Assembly: GCF_029844725.1 (NCBI RefSeq) | Contig: NZ_JAOCKJ010000003.1 | Coordinates: forward strand, 372,001 to 436,000 | Direction of reading: 5' to 3' | From: Pantoea sp. GD03673 | GTDB taxonomy: Bacteria > Pseudomonadota > Gammaproteobacteria > Enterobacterales > Enterobacteriaceae | DNA: 64,000 bases | Shown: one piece after another, positions 44,871 to 53,270 of the stretch | Position numbering within the stretch: position 1 is the stretch's first letter | Layout: each line of letters opens with the position of its first letter | Program-made: the position numbers and the translations under genes | The notes under the pieces: generated by a model | Seen by the model: only the letters and a program-made list of their open reading frames with translations | Databases searched by the model: none | What the model was told of the DNA's origin: nothing

Positions 44871-45887
44871 TCAGGCTGTCATGTTGTATCGGGTAATAAT
44901 ATTGATTTTGGAGTAGGGCGCGGGCGATGCCGATGCGGGCAGAAACCCATGAAATTCCAGCAGCGTTCTGAAGGCGTGCAAGGCGTCGAGTTGTAAATTA
45001 TGCTCGATGAGTGCATCAATCTTACCGGCCTGCAGCAGCGCACAGTTCTCCCGGTCGGAATCGTGACCTATAAAGGCGTTCACGTGCCGCTTTTGTTCGG
45101 CAAAAGCGCGCAGTATGCCGGGATTCCCCCCGCCGACCGTATACACCGCGTCCGTATCGGGATGGCTCTGCAAAAACTGCGTCACCGACTGATGCATCCG
45201 CGCATCAATGCCATAACCGCCTGCTACGACGCTCACCTGATGCTGGGGCGCAAACTGCTGCATCGCACGCTGAAAACCCTGGATTCGCTCCTGTTCACCG
45301 ATGAAATCGCGACTGCCGGTTACCGCCATAATATGTGAACGGCTGACCCGCAGCCATTTTGACATCAGAAAAGCCGCCACCTTTCCGGCATCAAAATTAT
45401 CCATGCCGATATAGCGCAGGCGAGCGCTGCCGGGTAGATCGCTCATCATGGTCACCACCGGAACGCGTTGTTTCAGCAGCGATTCAATGGTGGGGTTCAG
45501 TTCATCAGAGCAGGCCGCTTTCAGGATGACGCCGTGGCTGTGAAAGGCCTTTTTGTTCAGCAGTGCATTAATGGCGTCTGCTGTGAGATTTGCGCCAAAG
45601 TGGAAACGCAACTGAAGCCTGAAAGCAGCAAAGCTGGCGATCTGGCTGCTGAGCGCCTCACGTACCAGTGGCTGAAAGCGGTCAGGCGTCTGCTTGATCA
45701 CGTCGAAATAGATCGTCCTTCCTTTCGCCAGCGCGGTCTTTTGCAGCAGTTCCAGGTCCGCTATAGCCTGCTGAACCCGGTGCTGGGTGCGGGCATGAAC
45801 GTTGCCGCGCTGGTGAAGTGCTCGATCGATGGTAGCCAGGCTCAGGCCCGACTGGGCCGCGATCTGTTTGAGGGTGAATTTAGCCAT
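44871..45887 (-). CDS. LacI family transcriptional regulator
   Basis: 338 residues: DNA-binding head FTLKQIAAQSGLSLATIDRALHQRGNVHARTQHRVQQAIADL (residues 4-45), then a periplasmic-binding-protein-type sugar sensor domain (RLRYIGMDNFDAGKVAAFLMSKWL, MAVTGSRDFIGEQERIQGFQRAM, DAVYTVGGGNPGILRAF). The hinge helix region carries LLQKTALAKG. No transporter or sugar enzyme lies beside it, so its target is elsewhere, or lost. Confidence 0.88.
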   Translation of the reverse strand: MAKFTLKQIAAQSGLSLATIDRALHQRGNVHARTQHRVQQAIADLELLQKTALAKGRTIYFDVIKQTPDRFQPLVREALSSQIASFAAFRLQLRFHFGANLTADAINALLNKKAFHSHGVILKAACSDELNPTIESLLKQRVPVVTMMSDLPGSARLRYIGMDNFDAGKVAAFLMSKWLRVSRSHIMAVTGSRDFIGEQERIQGFQRAMQQFAPQHQVSVVAGGYGIDARMHQSVTQFLQSHPDTDAVYTVGGGNPGILRAFAEQKRHVNAFIGHDSDRENCALLQAGKIDALIEHNLQLDALHAFRTLLEFHGFLPASASPAPYSKINIITRYNMTA

Positions 45888-46283
45888 AGGCGACTCGCGA
45901 CAGCAGAGGATAATGACAGTTTTATCATACCACTGGCTGATAACAGCGGCTCAACTGAAACACGCGGGTCACAGGCAGGCTGACGCAAAGGGGGCACAAA
46001 GCACCAGGGTTGTCCGGTTTTATAAACCAGACAGCAGGGTGACGGAAATAAAATTGAAAAGCTCAGGTCTGTAATTGCAGACAAAGATTCGGGCAATTTT
46101 TTCACCCTTTTTGCTATTTAATGGCAACGCATAACGCCGGCTGTAATTAAACAGGTTTTACCTCTGCTTTGTATAAATTATAACCTTTCTGCCGCTTCGC
46201 TTATATTTGCGTTATGGTGGCTTTTTTGTTTTTCTACTCCTGATAATGTTAGACTGTATATGCATACACCATCGGGAGGTCGT
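45888..46283. other. AT-rich intergenic region before the AriR-like cluster
   Basis: No gene recognised. The part from about 46080 to 46260 is AT-rich, with TATAAATTATAACC near 46170 and several possible -10 boxes for the plus-strand small gene at 46284. No clear operator was found. Confidence 0.4.
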
Positions 46284-46478
46284 GTGAAGTACGACAACGA
46301 TAATGAGATCCGTGCGCTGGTTGGTGCGGTCGTCAGTGATTTGATCAAGGCGGGAGAGCCGGTTCATTTTCATGACATTACGGACGCGCTGTTTCGCCTG
46401 AGCGAAGAGACGCGTGACAGCAAACTTAAAGCATTGTGCCTGGAAGCAATTGGCTTTTTTACCCGCAAGATGCATTAA
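46284..46478 (+). CDS. AriR/YmgB-family small protein (copy 1, plus strand)
   Basis: 64 residues from the GTG at 46284, with GGGAGG upstream; an ATG at 46260 is in frame but has no ribosome site. NEIRALVGAVVSDLIKAGEPVHFHDITDALFRLSEETRDSKLKALCLEAI follows the AriR pattern: a helix with LxxAVxxL, a turn with GxxV, then IxxxLxxLxxxxxD and a final helix. The similarity to the four minus-strand genes is modest and read by eye. It faces away from them. Confidence 0.6.
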   Translation: MKYDNDNEIRALVGAVVSDLIKAGEPVHFHDITDALFRLSEETRDSKLKALCLEAIGFFTRKMH

Positions 46479-46902
46479 CGCCGATGGCGCCCATGGCGTG
46501 CGCCCTCCGGAACCTTACCCTGTCACCCTGACTTCGCAGAGTCGCTATACCAGAGAATAAAACGCATTTAACAGGCTGATTAAAGTGGACTGAACGCGCC
46601 TCATGAAAGCGCGTTTAAATTACCCCTTTATAAATTCTGGCAGAACAGCTTTATATGGGGCTGAGCCTGACACGTCAATCTCAATAAATAATTTCACCGG
46701 CCTTACGTATTATTCAGAAGGCGGGGCGATGAAAAACTTACTTCAAAGTGGCTTATAAGAAATTTCTATATTATCAGCAGGATGCCGCAGAGTTTTATTT
46801 TGCTTCGGATTCTGTTGCACTGGCGTGTATTAAGTGAGCTGTCTGGAAAAGAAAAATTCAGGGGATTACCCTGCGTTGTCACCGACAACGCAGGGTCGTT
46901 AA
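46479..46902. other. Gene-free region between convergent AriR-like genes
   Basis: No believable gene; a 63-codon plus frame at 46782 has no ribosome site or family. It ends in a strong perfect hairpin (46868-46896). Confidence 0.4.
46868..46896. terminator. Perfect 13-bp stem-loop behind the ariR homologue
   Basis: ACCCTGCGTTGTC, loop ACC, GACAACGCAGGGT. It lies 6 bp past the stop of the minus-strand ariR-like gene. Stable, but without a T run on either strand, so it may protect or end the transcript. Confidence 0.6.
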
Positions 46903-47157
46903 TCAGATATCAGCGTCGTCAGGGGTACGGCCAACCACAATTTCCAGCGTTCTGCGCAACACATCCAGTCTGATCACGTCGGAAGTGCATTCCAGTTCGG
47001 CGATCAGATACAGAATTATCGCTTTATTGGTCACACGTCCCTGATCGGCCACGATGTCACGAATCACCGCGCCCAGCAGTTCGGTCTCCGGTGCCAGCAA
47101 ATCGCCTTCACTACGAAAGTAGTCAATGATGGATAAATCTGATGAAGAGTGTTGCAT
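46903..47157 (-). CDS. ariR: AriR (YmgB) homologue
   Basis: 84 residues, clearly related to E. coli AriR/YmgB (88 residues), a small helical dimer tied to biofilm control, acid resistance and the Rcs pathway. Shared stretches: YFRSEGDLLAPETELLGAVI against [20 protein letters not shown], then NKAIILYLIAELECTSDVIRLDVLRRTLEIVVGRTPDD against [38 protein letters not shown] (both from memory for E. coli). Last gene of a run of four related genes on this strand. Confidence 0.87.
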   Translation of the reverse strand: MQHSSSDLSIIDYFRSEGDLLAPETELLGAVIRDIVADQGRVTNKAIILYLIAELECTSDVIRLDVLRRTLEIVVGRTPDDADI

Positions 47158-47320
47158 GATTTTTCTTTCTCTGAGGAAAATTCGTTATACGCAATGGGTG
47201 AAGTCAAAAACGAGTGTAGACGCTGTTTTCGTTTTGCCCAGCCTGCCAAAAAAAATTTCGCTTAAAGGCTGCCGTTTCGCTTAACGTTAGCCGTGTGTAA
47301 CAGGCACGTAATACCCTTTA

Positions 47321-47614
47321 TCAGTGCTTTTTAGACCCATCAGGTGGGCCGTCGCTGCTCATACGATGCGTAGCCTTATCACGTTCAGCACCCTCGCCCT
47401 GCACACGTTTACGCGCGGCCACCATGCCATTTCGAACTTCAGTGATGGCTTTACGAATCACTGACACTTTCATGTCGTCATCGGCGTCAGCGGCCATAAG
47501 TTCAAGCTGTGCGATTAGAGCGTTACTGGATACCGGTTTGTCTGACTTGAGCAACGTCAGAACGGCTTCGCCGATCATGACATCTGTCAGTTTCTCATCT
47601 TCACTTCTGTACAT
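47321..47614 (-). CDS. AriR/YmgB-family protein (copy with C-terminal tail)
   Basis: 97 residues. The first 62 hold the family core (DEKLTDVMIGEAVLTLLKSDKPVSSNALIAQLELMAADADDDMKVSVIRKAI). The last 30 are a charged, probably disordered tail (RKRVQGEGAERDKATHRMSSDGPPDGSKKH) not found in AriR. It aligns well with the gene at 48285 from its first residues (MYRSEDEK and MYFSSDEK), so the two are paralogues. Confidence 0.78.
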   Translation of the reverse strand: MYRSEDEKLTDVMIGEAVLTLLKSDKPVSSNALIAQLELMAADADDDMKVSVIRKAITEVRNGMVAARKRVQGEGAERDKATHRMSSDGPPDGSKKH

Positions 47615-47790
47615 ACTGGCTTCTCTGATTGCGAATCAATGGCCATGCTGCGGGTCCGTATAGGTCAGCGGGTGCAACTTAGTGCACCAGATACGGCAAA
47701 GCAGTGCTGGGCTTCATTCCTGTGGGTAAATCATCCTGAATGTTGTTGAAAGCTGGCGTCGTGAAAAAACTCTGAAGCTGTGAGCGGGCA

Positions 47791-48036
47791 TTACTCTTCG
47801 CGACGAAAAAGCATCGCGATTAATTCATGCAGATGGCTCTCTTCTTCAGGCGTTGCAGCCACTTCAAGGCGGCGCAACAGTTTACTGCAGATCGTTTTAC
47901 GACTAAGGGTGTGACCTGCGCGCAGAATTTCAACCACAACCGAACCCAGCGTTTCCTGTTGCGTCGGTGAGCTGGCCTGATTGAAATAACGGGCAATGTC
48001 GCTAATTGTTTCCGGGGCTTGTCCGTTCTGACGCAT
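47791..48036 (-). CDS. YcgZ-like small regulator of the AriR group
   Basis: 81 residues. ARYFNQASSPTQQETLGSVVVEILRAGHTLSRKTICSKLLRRLEVAATPEEESHLHELIAMLF has the same helix pattern as AriR and resembles E. coli YcgZ, the first gene of the ycgZ-ymgA-ariR-ymgC operon, in the YF...TLGxVVxEIL part. Upstream, TTGTACA elements (48104-48226) recall MlrA/BluR half sites; in E. coli BluR controls ycgZ. GAGGAC precedes the ATG. Confidence 0.75.
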   Translation of the reverse strand: MRQNGQAPETISDIARYFNQASSPTQQETLGSVVVEILRAGHTLSRKTICSKLLRRLEVAATPEEESHLHELIAMLFRREE

Positions 48037-48103
48037 AGGGGTGTCCTCAGGTGGTATAAATATGTAGCACTTCAGATGCGCAAGTTATACATCTTTTAAA
48101 AAA

Positions 48104-48226
48104 CTTGTACAGGATTTTGGATTTTTGGAATTATTTTTTTTGTGCAAAAAGTGCTATGGTTTTTAAAACAAGATGTTACGAGGAGGGTGTTGCGAGGTGA
48201 AAATTGTACCATAATCTTGTACAGGA
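48104..48226. promoter_or_regulatory. Repeated CTTGTACAGGA elements, possible MlrA/BluR-type sites
   Basis: CTTGTACAGGA occurs at 48104-48114 and 48216-48226; AATTGTACC lies at 48202-48210 beside the latter. MlrA is known to bind TTGTACA-type half sites, and the related BluR controls ycgZ-ymgAB in E. coli. The stretch between is AT-rich and lies in front of the ycgZ-like gene. Regulation by such a protein is inference. Confidence 0.45.
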
Positions 48227-48243
48227 GCAATCCCTCTCATGCT

Positions 48244-48265
48244 CCGACCTGAGGGTTCAGGTCGG
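48244..48265. terminator. Stem-loop behind the distal AriR-like gene
   Basis: CCGACCTGA and TCAGGTCGG form a nine-base stem with a four-base loop 20 bp after the stop of the minus-strand gene at 48285. Confidence 0.6.
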
Positions 48266-48284
48266 CAGAGGGCAGGCGATAATG

Positions 48285-48578
48285 TTAATGCCTGAAGAAA
48301 ATATCATCAGCAGATGCGCTTGCAGCCGGTTCGTTACCCGTGTTTCTGGATAACCAGTTTGCCGGGCTGGTACTGCGTGAACCAATCGTTTTAAAACCCG
48401 TCAGCCATTGACGTGCATTTTGCATCTGCTCAAGGCGGTACTCATTCACTTCTGAATCAGCCATAACCTTAAGCTCTTTAATCAGCAATTCAACGTTCAC
48501 ATCCTGACCGGCATTAAACAGGTTCATTGCAGCTTCGCCAATGATGACATTCGCTTTTTCGTCGCTGGAAAAATACAA
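48285..48578 (-). CDS. AriR/YmgB-family protein with TTG start
   Basis: 97 residues when started at the TTG at 48578. That codon has GGAGGA 5 bp upstream, and from there the protein (MYFSSDEKANVIIGEAAMNLFNAGQDV) lines up with the paralogue at 47321 from residue 1. A longer frame to 48623 has no ribosome site. The core ends near LEQMQNARQWL; the C-terminal 35 residues are a Ser/Ala-rich tail. First gene of the minus-strand run. The rare start may keep expression low. Confidence 0.75.
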   Translation of the reverse strand: MYFSSDEKANVIIGEAAMNLFNAGQDVNVELLIKELKVMADSEVNEYRLEQMQNARQWLTGFKTIGSRSTSPANWLSRNTGNEPAASASADDIFFRH

Positions 48579-48955
48579 AATATCCTCCTGAGTGATTGCG
48601 GTAAGTAATATTAACTGTAGCAAAAAAATTCATCAGCCTTAATTAATTTGGCCTATCAATAAGATTATTTTAATAGTGCATTTAATGCCTTTGTAACAGG
48701 CGTGTCATCTGAAAATCCAGTCTCCTTCGATCAGCGCCTGTCAGTAGCTTTAGTGCTTCTGTCCCTCCACACATTCTCTGAGCGTTAATGACGCTGCCGG
48801 ATAGCCCGCTTATCGCGACGCCTTCTGCCTGCGGAATGCCGGGCATCATGAAAAACATTACTAATCATATCAGAGGTTAAGCCGGAATATTTACAAAAAC
48901 TGACGCCCGGGGTGAATCGCTGAAGAAACTTCACACCTCTGCGCTGTTCCAAAGG
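48579..48955. other. Intergenic region between the AriR-like cluster and sitABCD
   Basis: No gene recognised. It carries the upstream regions of both sides; the metal-responsive boxes of the sit operon begin at 48956. Confidence 0.4.
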
Positions 48956-48990
48956 TATAGCCTGTGCTATAAAAAATAGCCTATGCTAAT
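48956..48990 (+). promoter_or_regulatory. Tandem MntR-like boxes before sitA
   Basis: TATAGCCTGTGCTATA (48956-48971) and ATAGCCTATGCTAAT (48976-48990), both of the form ATAGC-N4-GCTA known for the MntR box of enterobacteria. They are 20 bp apart and 37 bp before the sitA start, so manganese-bound MntR should repress sitABCD. A possible Fur site could overlap but was not clear. Confidence 0.7.
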
Positions 48991-49026
48991 AATGTTCTGT
49001 TTTTAATCACCTCTGGAGTTCGCCCA

Positions 49027-49941
49027 ATGGTCCCGATGAAAAAACTCACCACGCTGTTACTGAGTGCGCTGCTGACAACCCTGATGGCGAGCAGCAGTCA
49101 TGCAGCAGAAAAATTTAAGATAGTGACGACGTTTACGGTGATAGCCGACATGGCTAAGAACGTGGCGGGTGATGCCGCAGAGGTCACATCCATTACCAAA
49201 CCCGGTGCTGAAATACACGAATATCAGCCCACACCCGGCGATATCAAACGGGCGCAGGGTGCGCAGTTGATTATGGCGAACGGACTGAATCTTGAACGCT
49301 GGTTCCAGCGCTTTTATCAGCATCTGAAAGGGGTGCCGGAAGTGGTGGTTTCTGACGGGGTAAAGCCGATGGGCATTGGAGAGGGCCCTTACAACGGTAA
49401 ACCGAATCCGCACGCCTGGATGTCACCGGATAACGCGCTGATCTACGTTGATAACATCCGTGACGCGCTGGTGAAATATGACCCGGTCAACGCCGAGACC
49501 TACCGGCAGAACGCTGCCGCCTACAAACAAAAAATTACCGCCGCACTGGACCCATTACGCCAGCAGATTGCCGCCATCCCCGAAGGCAAACGCTGGATGG
49601 TAACCAGCGAAGGTGCGTTTTCGTATCTGGCACGTGACCTGGGCATGAAAGAGCTCTACCTCTGGCCAATCAACGCTGACCAGCAGGGCACGCCCCAGCA
49701 GGTGAGAAAAGTGATCGACCAGGTGAAGAAAAATGCGATCCCGGCCGTATTCAGTGAAAGCACGGTGTCGGACAAGCCAGCCCGTCAGGTCGCACGTGAG
49801 ACCGGTGCGCACTACGGTGGCGTGCTTTACGTCGACTCCCTGAGCAATGCTCAGGGACCGGTGCCGACCTATCTTGATTTGCTCAAAGTCACCACGGAGA
49901 CGCTGGTGCAGGGCATCCAGACAGGAGTGAAAGCGCAATGA
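49027..49941 (+). CDS. sitA: Manganese/iron ABC transporter substrate-binding protein SitA
   Basis: Periplasmic metal-binding protein of the cluster A-I type, 304 residues with a signal peptide ending near SSSHA. The four metal ligands can be seen: His in [11 protein letters not shown], His in [11 protein letters not shown], Glu in [10 protein letters not shown] and Asp in [18 protein letters not shown] precedes the start by 9 bp; an ATG three codons on is an alternative. It delivers Mn(II) or Fe(II) to SitCD. First gene of sitABCD, overlapping sitB by 4 bp. Confidence 0.95.
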   Translation: MVPMKKLTTLLLSALLTTLMASSSHAAEKFKIVTTFTVIADMAKNVAGDAAEVTSITKPGAEIHEYQPTPGDIKRAQGAQLIMANGLNLERWFQRFYQHLKGVPEVVVSDGVKPMGIGEGPYNGKPNPHAWMSPDNALIYVDNIRDALVKYDPVNAETYRQNAAAYKQKITAALDPLRQQIAAIPEGKRWMVTSEGAFSYLARDLGMKELYLWPINADQQGTPQQVRKVIDQVKKNAIPAVFSESTVSDKPARQVARETGAHYGGVLYVDSLSNAQGPVPTYLDLLKVTTETLVQGIQTGVKAQ

Positions 49942-50753
49942 CAGATACCATCGTGGTTTCCGGCGTCACCGTCACCTATCGCAACGGCCACACCGCGCTT
50001 CATGACGCCAGCTTTAGCGTGCCGGGAGGGTCGATTGCCGCGCTGGTCGGCGTGAATGGCTCAGGCAAGTCCACCCTGTTCAAAGCGCTGATGGGATTTG
50101 TCCGGCTCGCCAGCGGCAGCATTTCGGTGCTGGGTATGCCGACCCGCCAGGCGCTGCGACAGAGTCTGGTGGCCTATGTGCCGCAATCAGAAGAGGTGGA
50201 CTGGTCGTTTCCGGTGCTGGTGGAAGATGTGGTGATGATGGGCCGCTACGGCCATATGGGCCTGCTGCGGCGGCCGAAACCGCACGACCAGCAGATTGTC
50301 AGTGATGCGCTGGCGCGGGTGGATATGCTGGATTTTCGCCATCGTCAAATCGGTGAGCTCTCTGGCGGACAAAAGAAAAGGGTATTTCTGGCACGCGCCA
50401 TTGCCCAGCAGGGCAGCGTTATTCTGCTGGACGAGCCGTTTACCGGCGTGGATGTTCAGACCGAGGCCAGAATCATCAGCCTGCTGGGCGAGCTGCGCGA
50501 TGAAGGTAAGACCATGCTGGTCTCAACCCATAATCTGGGTTCGGTGACGGAATTCTGCGATTACACCGTGATGGTAAAAGGTACTGTTCTGGCCAGTGGC
50601 CCGACCCGGACCACGTTTACCGCCGCCAATCTTGAGCGGGCTTTCAGCGGCGTGTTGCGACATGTGATGGTGAAGGGGCTGGACGATCAGATCATCACCG
50701 ATGATGAACGTCCTTTTATTGCGCCGCATGCTGCACGGGAAGAGGGGAGCTGA
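49938..50753 (+). CDS. sitB: Manganese/iron ABC transporter ATPase SitB
   Basis: ATP-binding subunit, 271 residues. Walker [10 protein letters not shown] (about residues 38-46), Q-loop in [10 protein letters not shown], signature LSGGQKKR, Walker [13 protein letters not shown] and the switch His in STHNLGS. Overlaps sitA by 4 bp and is 2 bp from sitC. Confidence 0.95.
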   Translation: MTDTIVVSGVTVTYRNGHTALHDASFSVPGGSIAALVGVNGSGKSTLFKALMGFVRLASGSISVLGMPTRQALRQSLVAYVPQSEEVDWSFPVLVEDVVMMGRYGHMGLLRRPKPHDQQIVSDALARVDMLDFRHRQIGELSGGQKKRVFLARAIAQQGSVILLDEPFTGVDVQTEARIISLLGELRDEGKTMLVSTHNLGSVTEFCDYTVMVKGTVLASGPTRTTFTAANLERAFSGVLRHVMVKGLDDQIITDDERPFIAPHAAREEGS

Positions 50754-50755
50754 TC

Positions 50756-51616
50756 ATGGGGCTGCTACTGGAGCCATTTGGTTATGACTACATGCTCAAC
50801 GCAATGTGGGTTTCCGCGATGGTGGGCGGACTCTGCGCGTTTCTCTCCTGCTATCTGATGCTCAAAGGCTGGTCGCTGATTGGTGATGCGCTTTCACACT
50901 CTATCGTTCCGGGTGTAGCAGGCGCTTACATGCTGGGTCTGCCGTTTGCGCTGGGGGCATTTCTGTCAGGTGGGCTGGCAGCGGGCAGTATGCTGCTGCT
51001 CAATCAGCGCACCCGCTTAAAAGAAGATGCGATTATTGGCCTGATCTTTTCCTCTTTCTTTGGTCTGGGCCTGTTTATGGTGTCGCTTAATCCGACTGCA
51101 GTGAACATTCAGACCATTGTACTGGGTAATATTCTGGCGATTGCGCCAGCCGATATTCTCCAGCTGGCCCTGATTGGCGGGCTGTCGATCATCATTCTGC
51201 TGTTTAAGTGGAAAGATCTGATGGTGACCTTCTTTGATGAGAATCATGCGCGCGCTGTCGGTCTGCGGCCTGAACGGCTGAAAGTCCTCTTCTTTACCCT
51301 GCTGGCGGTTTCAACCGTGGCAGCACTGCAAACCGTTGGCGCGTTCCTGGTGATTTGTCTGGTGGTGACGCCCGGCGCAACCGCCTGGCTGCTCACCGAT
51401 CGCTTTCCGCGTCTGTTGATCATTGCTGTTGCCATTGGCAGCATCACCAGTTTTCTCGGGGCCTGGGCGAGCTACTACCTGGATGGCGCAACGGGCGGCA
51501 TCATCGTGGTAGCGCAGACGTTGCTATTCCTGCTGGCGTTTGTTTTTGCGCCGAAACATGGCCTGCTGGTTAACCGGCGTCGTGGCCGTCAGCAACCCGA
51601 AAAGGAGCCTGGCTGA
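50756..51616 (+). CDS. sitC: Manganese/iron ABC transporter permease SitC
   Basis: ABC-3 family permease of 286 residues with about eight helices: FLSCYLMLKGWSLIGDALSHSIVPGVAGAYMLGLPF, LKEDAIIGLIFSSFFGLGLFMVS and FLVICLVVTPGATAWLLT are the family blocks. Forms a pair with SitD in the inner membrane. Its stop overlaps the sitD start (TGATG). Confidence 0.95.
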   Translation: MGLLLEPFGYDYMLNAMWVSAMVGGLCAFLSCYLMLKGWSLIGDALSHSIVPGVAGAYMLGLPFALGAFLSGGLAAGSMLLLNQRTRLKEDAIIGLIFSSFFGLGLFMVSLNPTAVNIQTIVLGNILAIAPADILQLALIGGLSIIILLFKWKDLMVTFFDENHARAVGLRPERLKVLFFTLLAVSTVAALQTVGAFLVICLVVTPGATAWLLTDRFPRLLIIAVAIGSITSFLGAWASYYLDGATGGIIVVAQTLLFLLAFVFAPKHGLLVNRRRGRQQPEKEPG

Positions 51617-52467
51617 TGTGGATCCTTGAACCTTTCCAGTTCGCGTTTATGAACAGCGCTTTGTTAATCGCGCTGGTGGTGGCGATCCCCTGTGCGCTGC
51701 TGTCGGTGTTTCTGGTACTGAAAGGCTGGGCGCTGATGGGCGATGCCATGAGCCATGCGGTTTTCCCCGGTATCGTGCTCGCCTGGATGGCGGGACTGCC
51801 GCTGGCCGTAGGCGCGTTTGTCGCGGGTCTGTTCTGTGCTGTCGCCAGTGGATTTTTGCAGGACAACAGTCGCATTAAGCAGGACACCGTACTGGGCATT
51901 GTCTTCTCAGGCATGTTTGCTGCCGGGCTAATCCTTTACATCGCTGTGAAACCTGAAGTCCACCTTGATCACATTCTGTTTGGGGACATGCTCGGCATTA
52001 CCGGCGCGGACATCCTTCAGACATCACTTATCGCCGCGGTGATCGTCATGGTCATTGCGGTGAAGTGGCGTGATTTTATGCTGTTCAGTTTTGATCCGCA
52101 GCAGGCGCAGGTCTCGGGCTTGCCCGCACGCCTGCTGCATTACGGGCTGCTCTGCATGGTTTCACTGACCATTGTGGCAACGCTGAAAGCCGTGGGGATC
52201 ATCCTGTCGATCTCTCTGCTGATTGCACCGGGCGCGATAGCCGTTTTGCTTACCCGCCGTTTTTCACATGCGCTGCTGGTGGCTGTTGCGGTGTCGGTGC
52301 TGGTGTCGCTGAGCGGGGTGTATCTGTCGTTCTTTATCGACAGCGCGCCTGCGCCAACGATCGTGGTGCTGTTTGCGCTGGTATTTGTCGTGGCGATGGT
52401 AATCGCGGGGCGAAAAACCCGGCAGCGGGAACGCTTGAAACATCGGTATAACGAAAAGGGCGTCTGA
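51616..52467 (+). CDS. sitD: Manganese/iron ABC transporter permease SitD
   Basis: Second ABC-3 permease, 283 residues, paralogous to SitC: LLSVFLVLKGWALMGDAMSHAVFPGIVLAWMAGLP, IKQDTVLGIVFSGMFAAGLIL and IILSISLLIAPGAIAVLLT. Last gene of the operon. No clear terminator directly behind it. Confidence 0.95.
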   Translation: MWILEPFQFAFMNSALLIALVVAIPCALLSVFLVLKGWALMGDAMSHAVFPGIVLAWMAGLPLAVGAFVAGLFCAVASGFLQDNSRIKQDTVLGIVFSGMFAAGLILYIAVKPEVHLDHILFGDMLGITGADILQTSLIAAVIVMVIAVKWRDFMLFSFDPQQAQVSGLPARLLHYGLLCMVSLTIVATLKAVGIILSISLLIAPGAIAVLLTRRFSHALLVAVAVSVLVSLSGVYLSFFIDSAPAPTIVVLFALVFVVAMVIAGRKTRQRERLKHRYNEKGV

Positions 52468-52512
52468 AGGGATAAACAACCTTAATTCCATCACACGGCG
52501 CGGTGAATGTGA

Positions 52513-52770
52513 GATTTCAAAGCGGATAGCTTCTCGTCAGAGCAGATGCAGGACATATCTCAGGTTAGTGTCGCCGTGACGCAGAATAAAGCAGCGCTGG
52601 TTGAAGCGTTCTCTTCAGCCACTCAGTCGCTCTCAGAAGGCGCACGCGCTGCGGGGTAGGGTGGCAGCGTTTCAGGTGTGATCTCCTCTGGCGGTGGCGT
52701 TCGTCTGCTGAAGGCCCCGCCAGTCTCAGCGCCTCCGGGGGCGGCTTTTCCGGCAGGTGATAATGGCTGA
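52513..52770 (+). pseudogene. C-terminal fragment of a methyl-accepting chemotaxis protein
   Basis: An 86-codon stretch without start. SSEQMQDISQVSVAVTQNKAALVEAFSSATQSLSEGA matches the end of the MCP signalling domain (usual form QISQ...AVTQMDxxTQQNAALVEE), with a short deletion. An in-frame TAG at 52657 is followed by a plausible MCP tail (GGSVSGVISSGGGVRLLKAP) to the TGA at 52768. Degraded remnant of a chemoreceptor. Confidence 0.75.
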
Positions 52771-53270
52771 CAGGCGCCTGCCTGTTATTCAGCGCGCAGA
52801 CAACATTCGTTTTCCAGTTTCTGATTCAAGGTAAAAGAACAAGAATGGATAGAGGGGAGAATAAAGCATCCCCTGTTACCACCTAATCCCGCGAAAGTCA
52901 GCTATCCCTCCCTATTGTCGCGATCGCCTCGCTTTTTTATCCGCAGGACTGACTTCTGCCAGTCACAACGCCCCCTCGCCTGAATGACATTTCTGGCCGG
53001 GCAGAAGAGAGACTGGCGACTCAAAAACGGCGAAATAACAAAAAAATTAATGTTTTTCAAAAAGCAGCCGATGAAGGAATTTGCCTTAACGGCAGCAAAG
53101 CTGCGAGCGAAAAGGTGGAAGAAACCCGCGGTTTCACATGAGCCGTCGCGCAGCTTTTCGCCGGGGGGCCGGGGCTTGTACCCCGCAGGTGAGTATAGAA
53201 GCTCAGCAGCCGTGCTTCGATAAGAACGGCGCTGCTGTACAAGGATTACCTCTATGGATATGGAATTGAA
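52771..53270 (+). other. Long leader region before the omptin gene
   Basis: 500 bp without a recognisable gene. The part from about 53090 to 53240 is rich in short inverted repeats (for example GAAGC...GCTTC around 53200 and GGGG...CCCC near 53165-53180). It could be a structured 5' leader. No known riboswitch was recognised. Confidence 0.35.

Noticed and set aside
52984..53223. 79-codon frame before the omptin gene
   Set aside because: No ribosome site or family; composition looks random.
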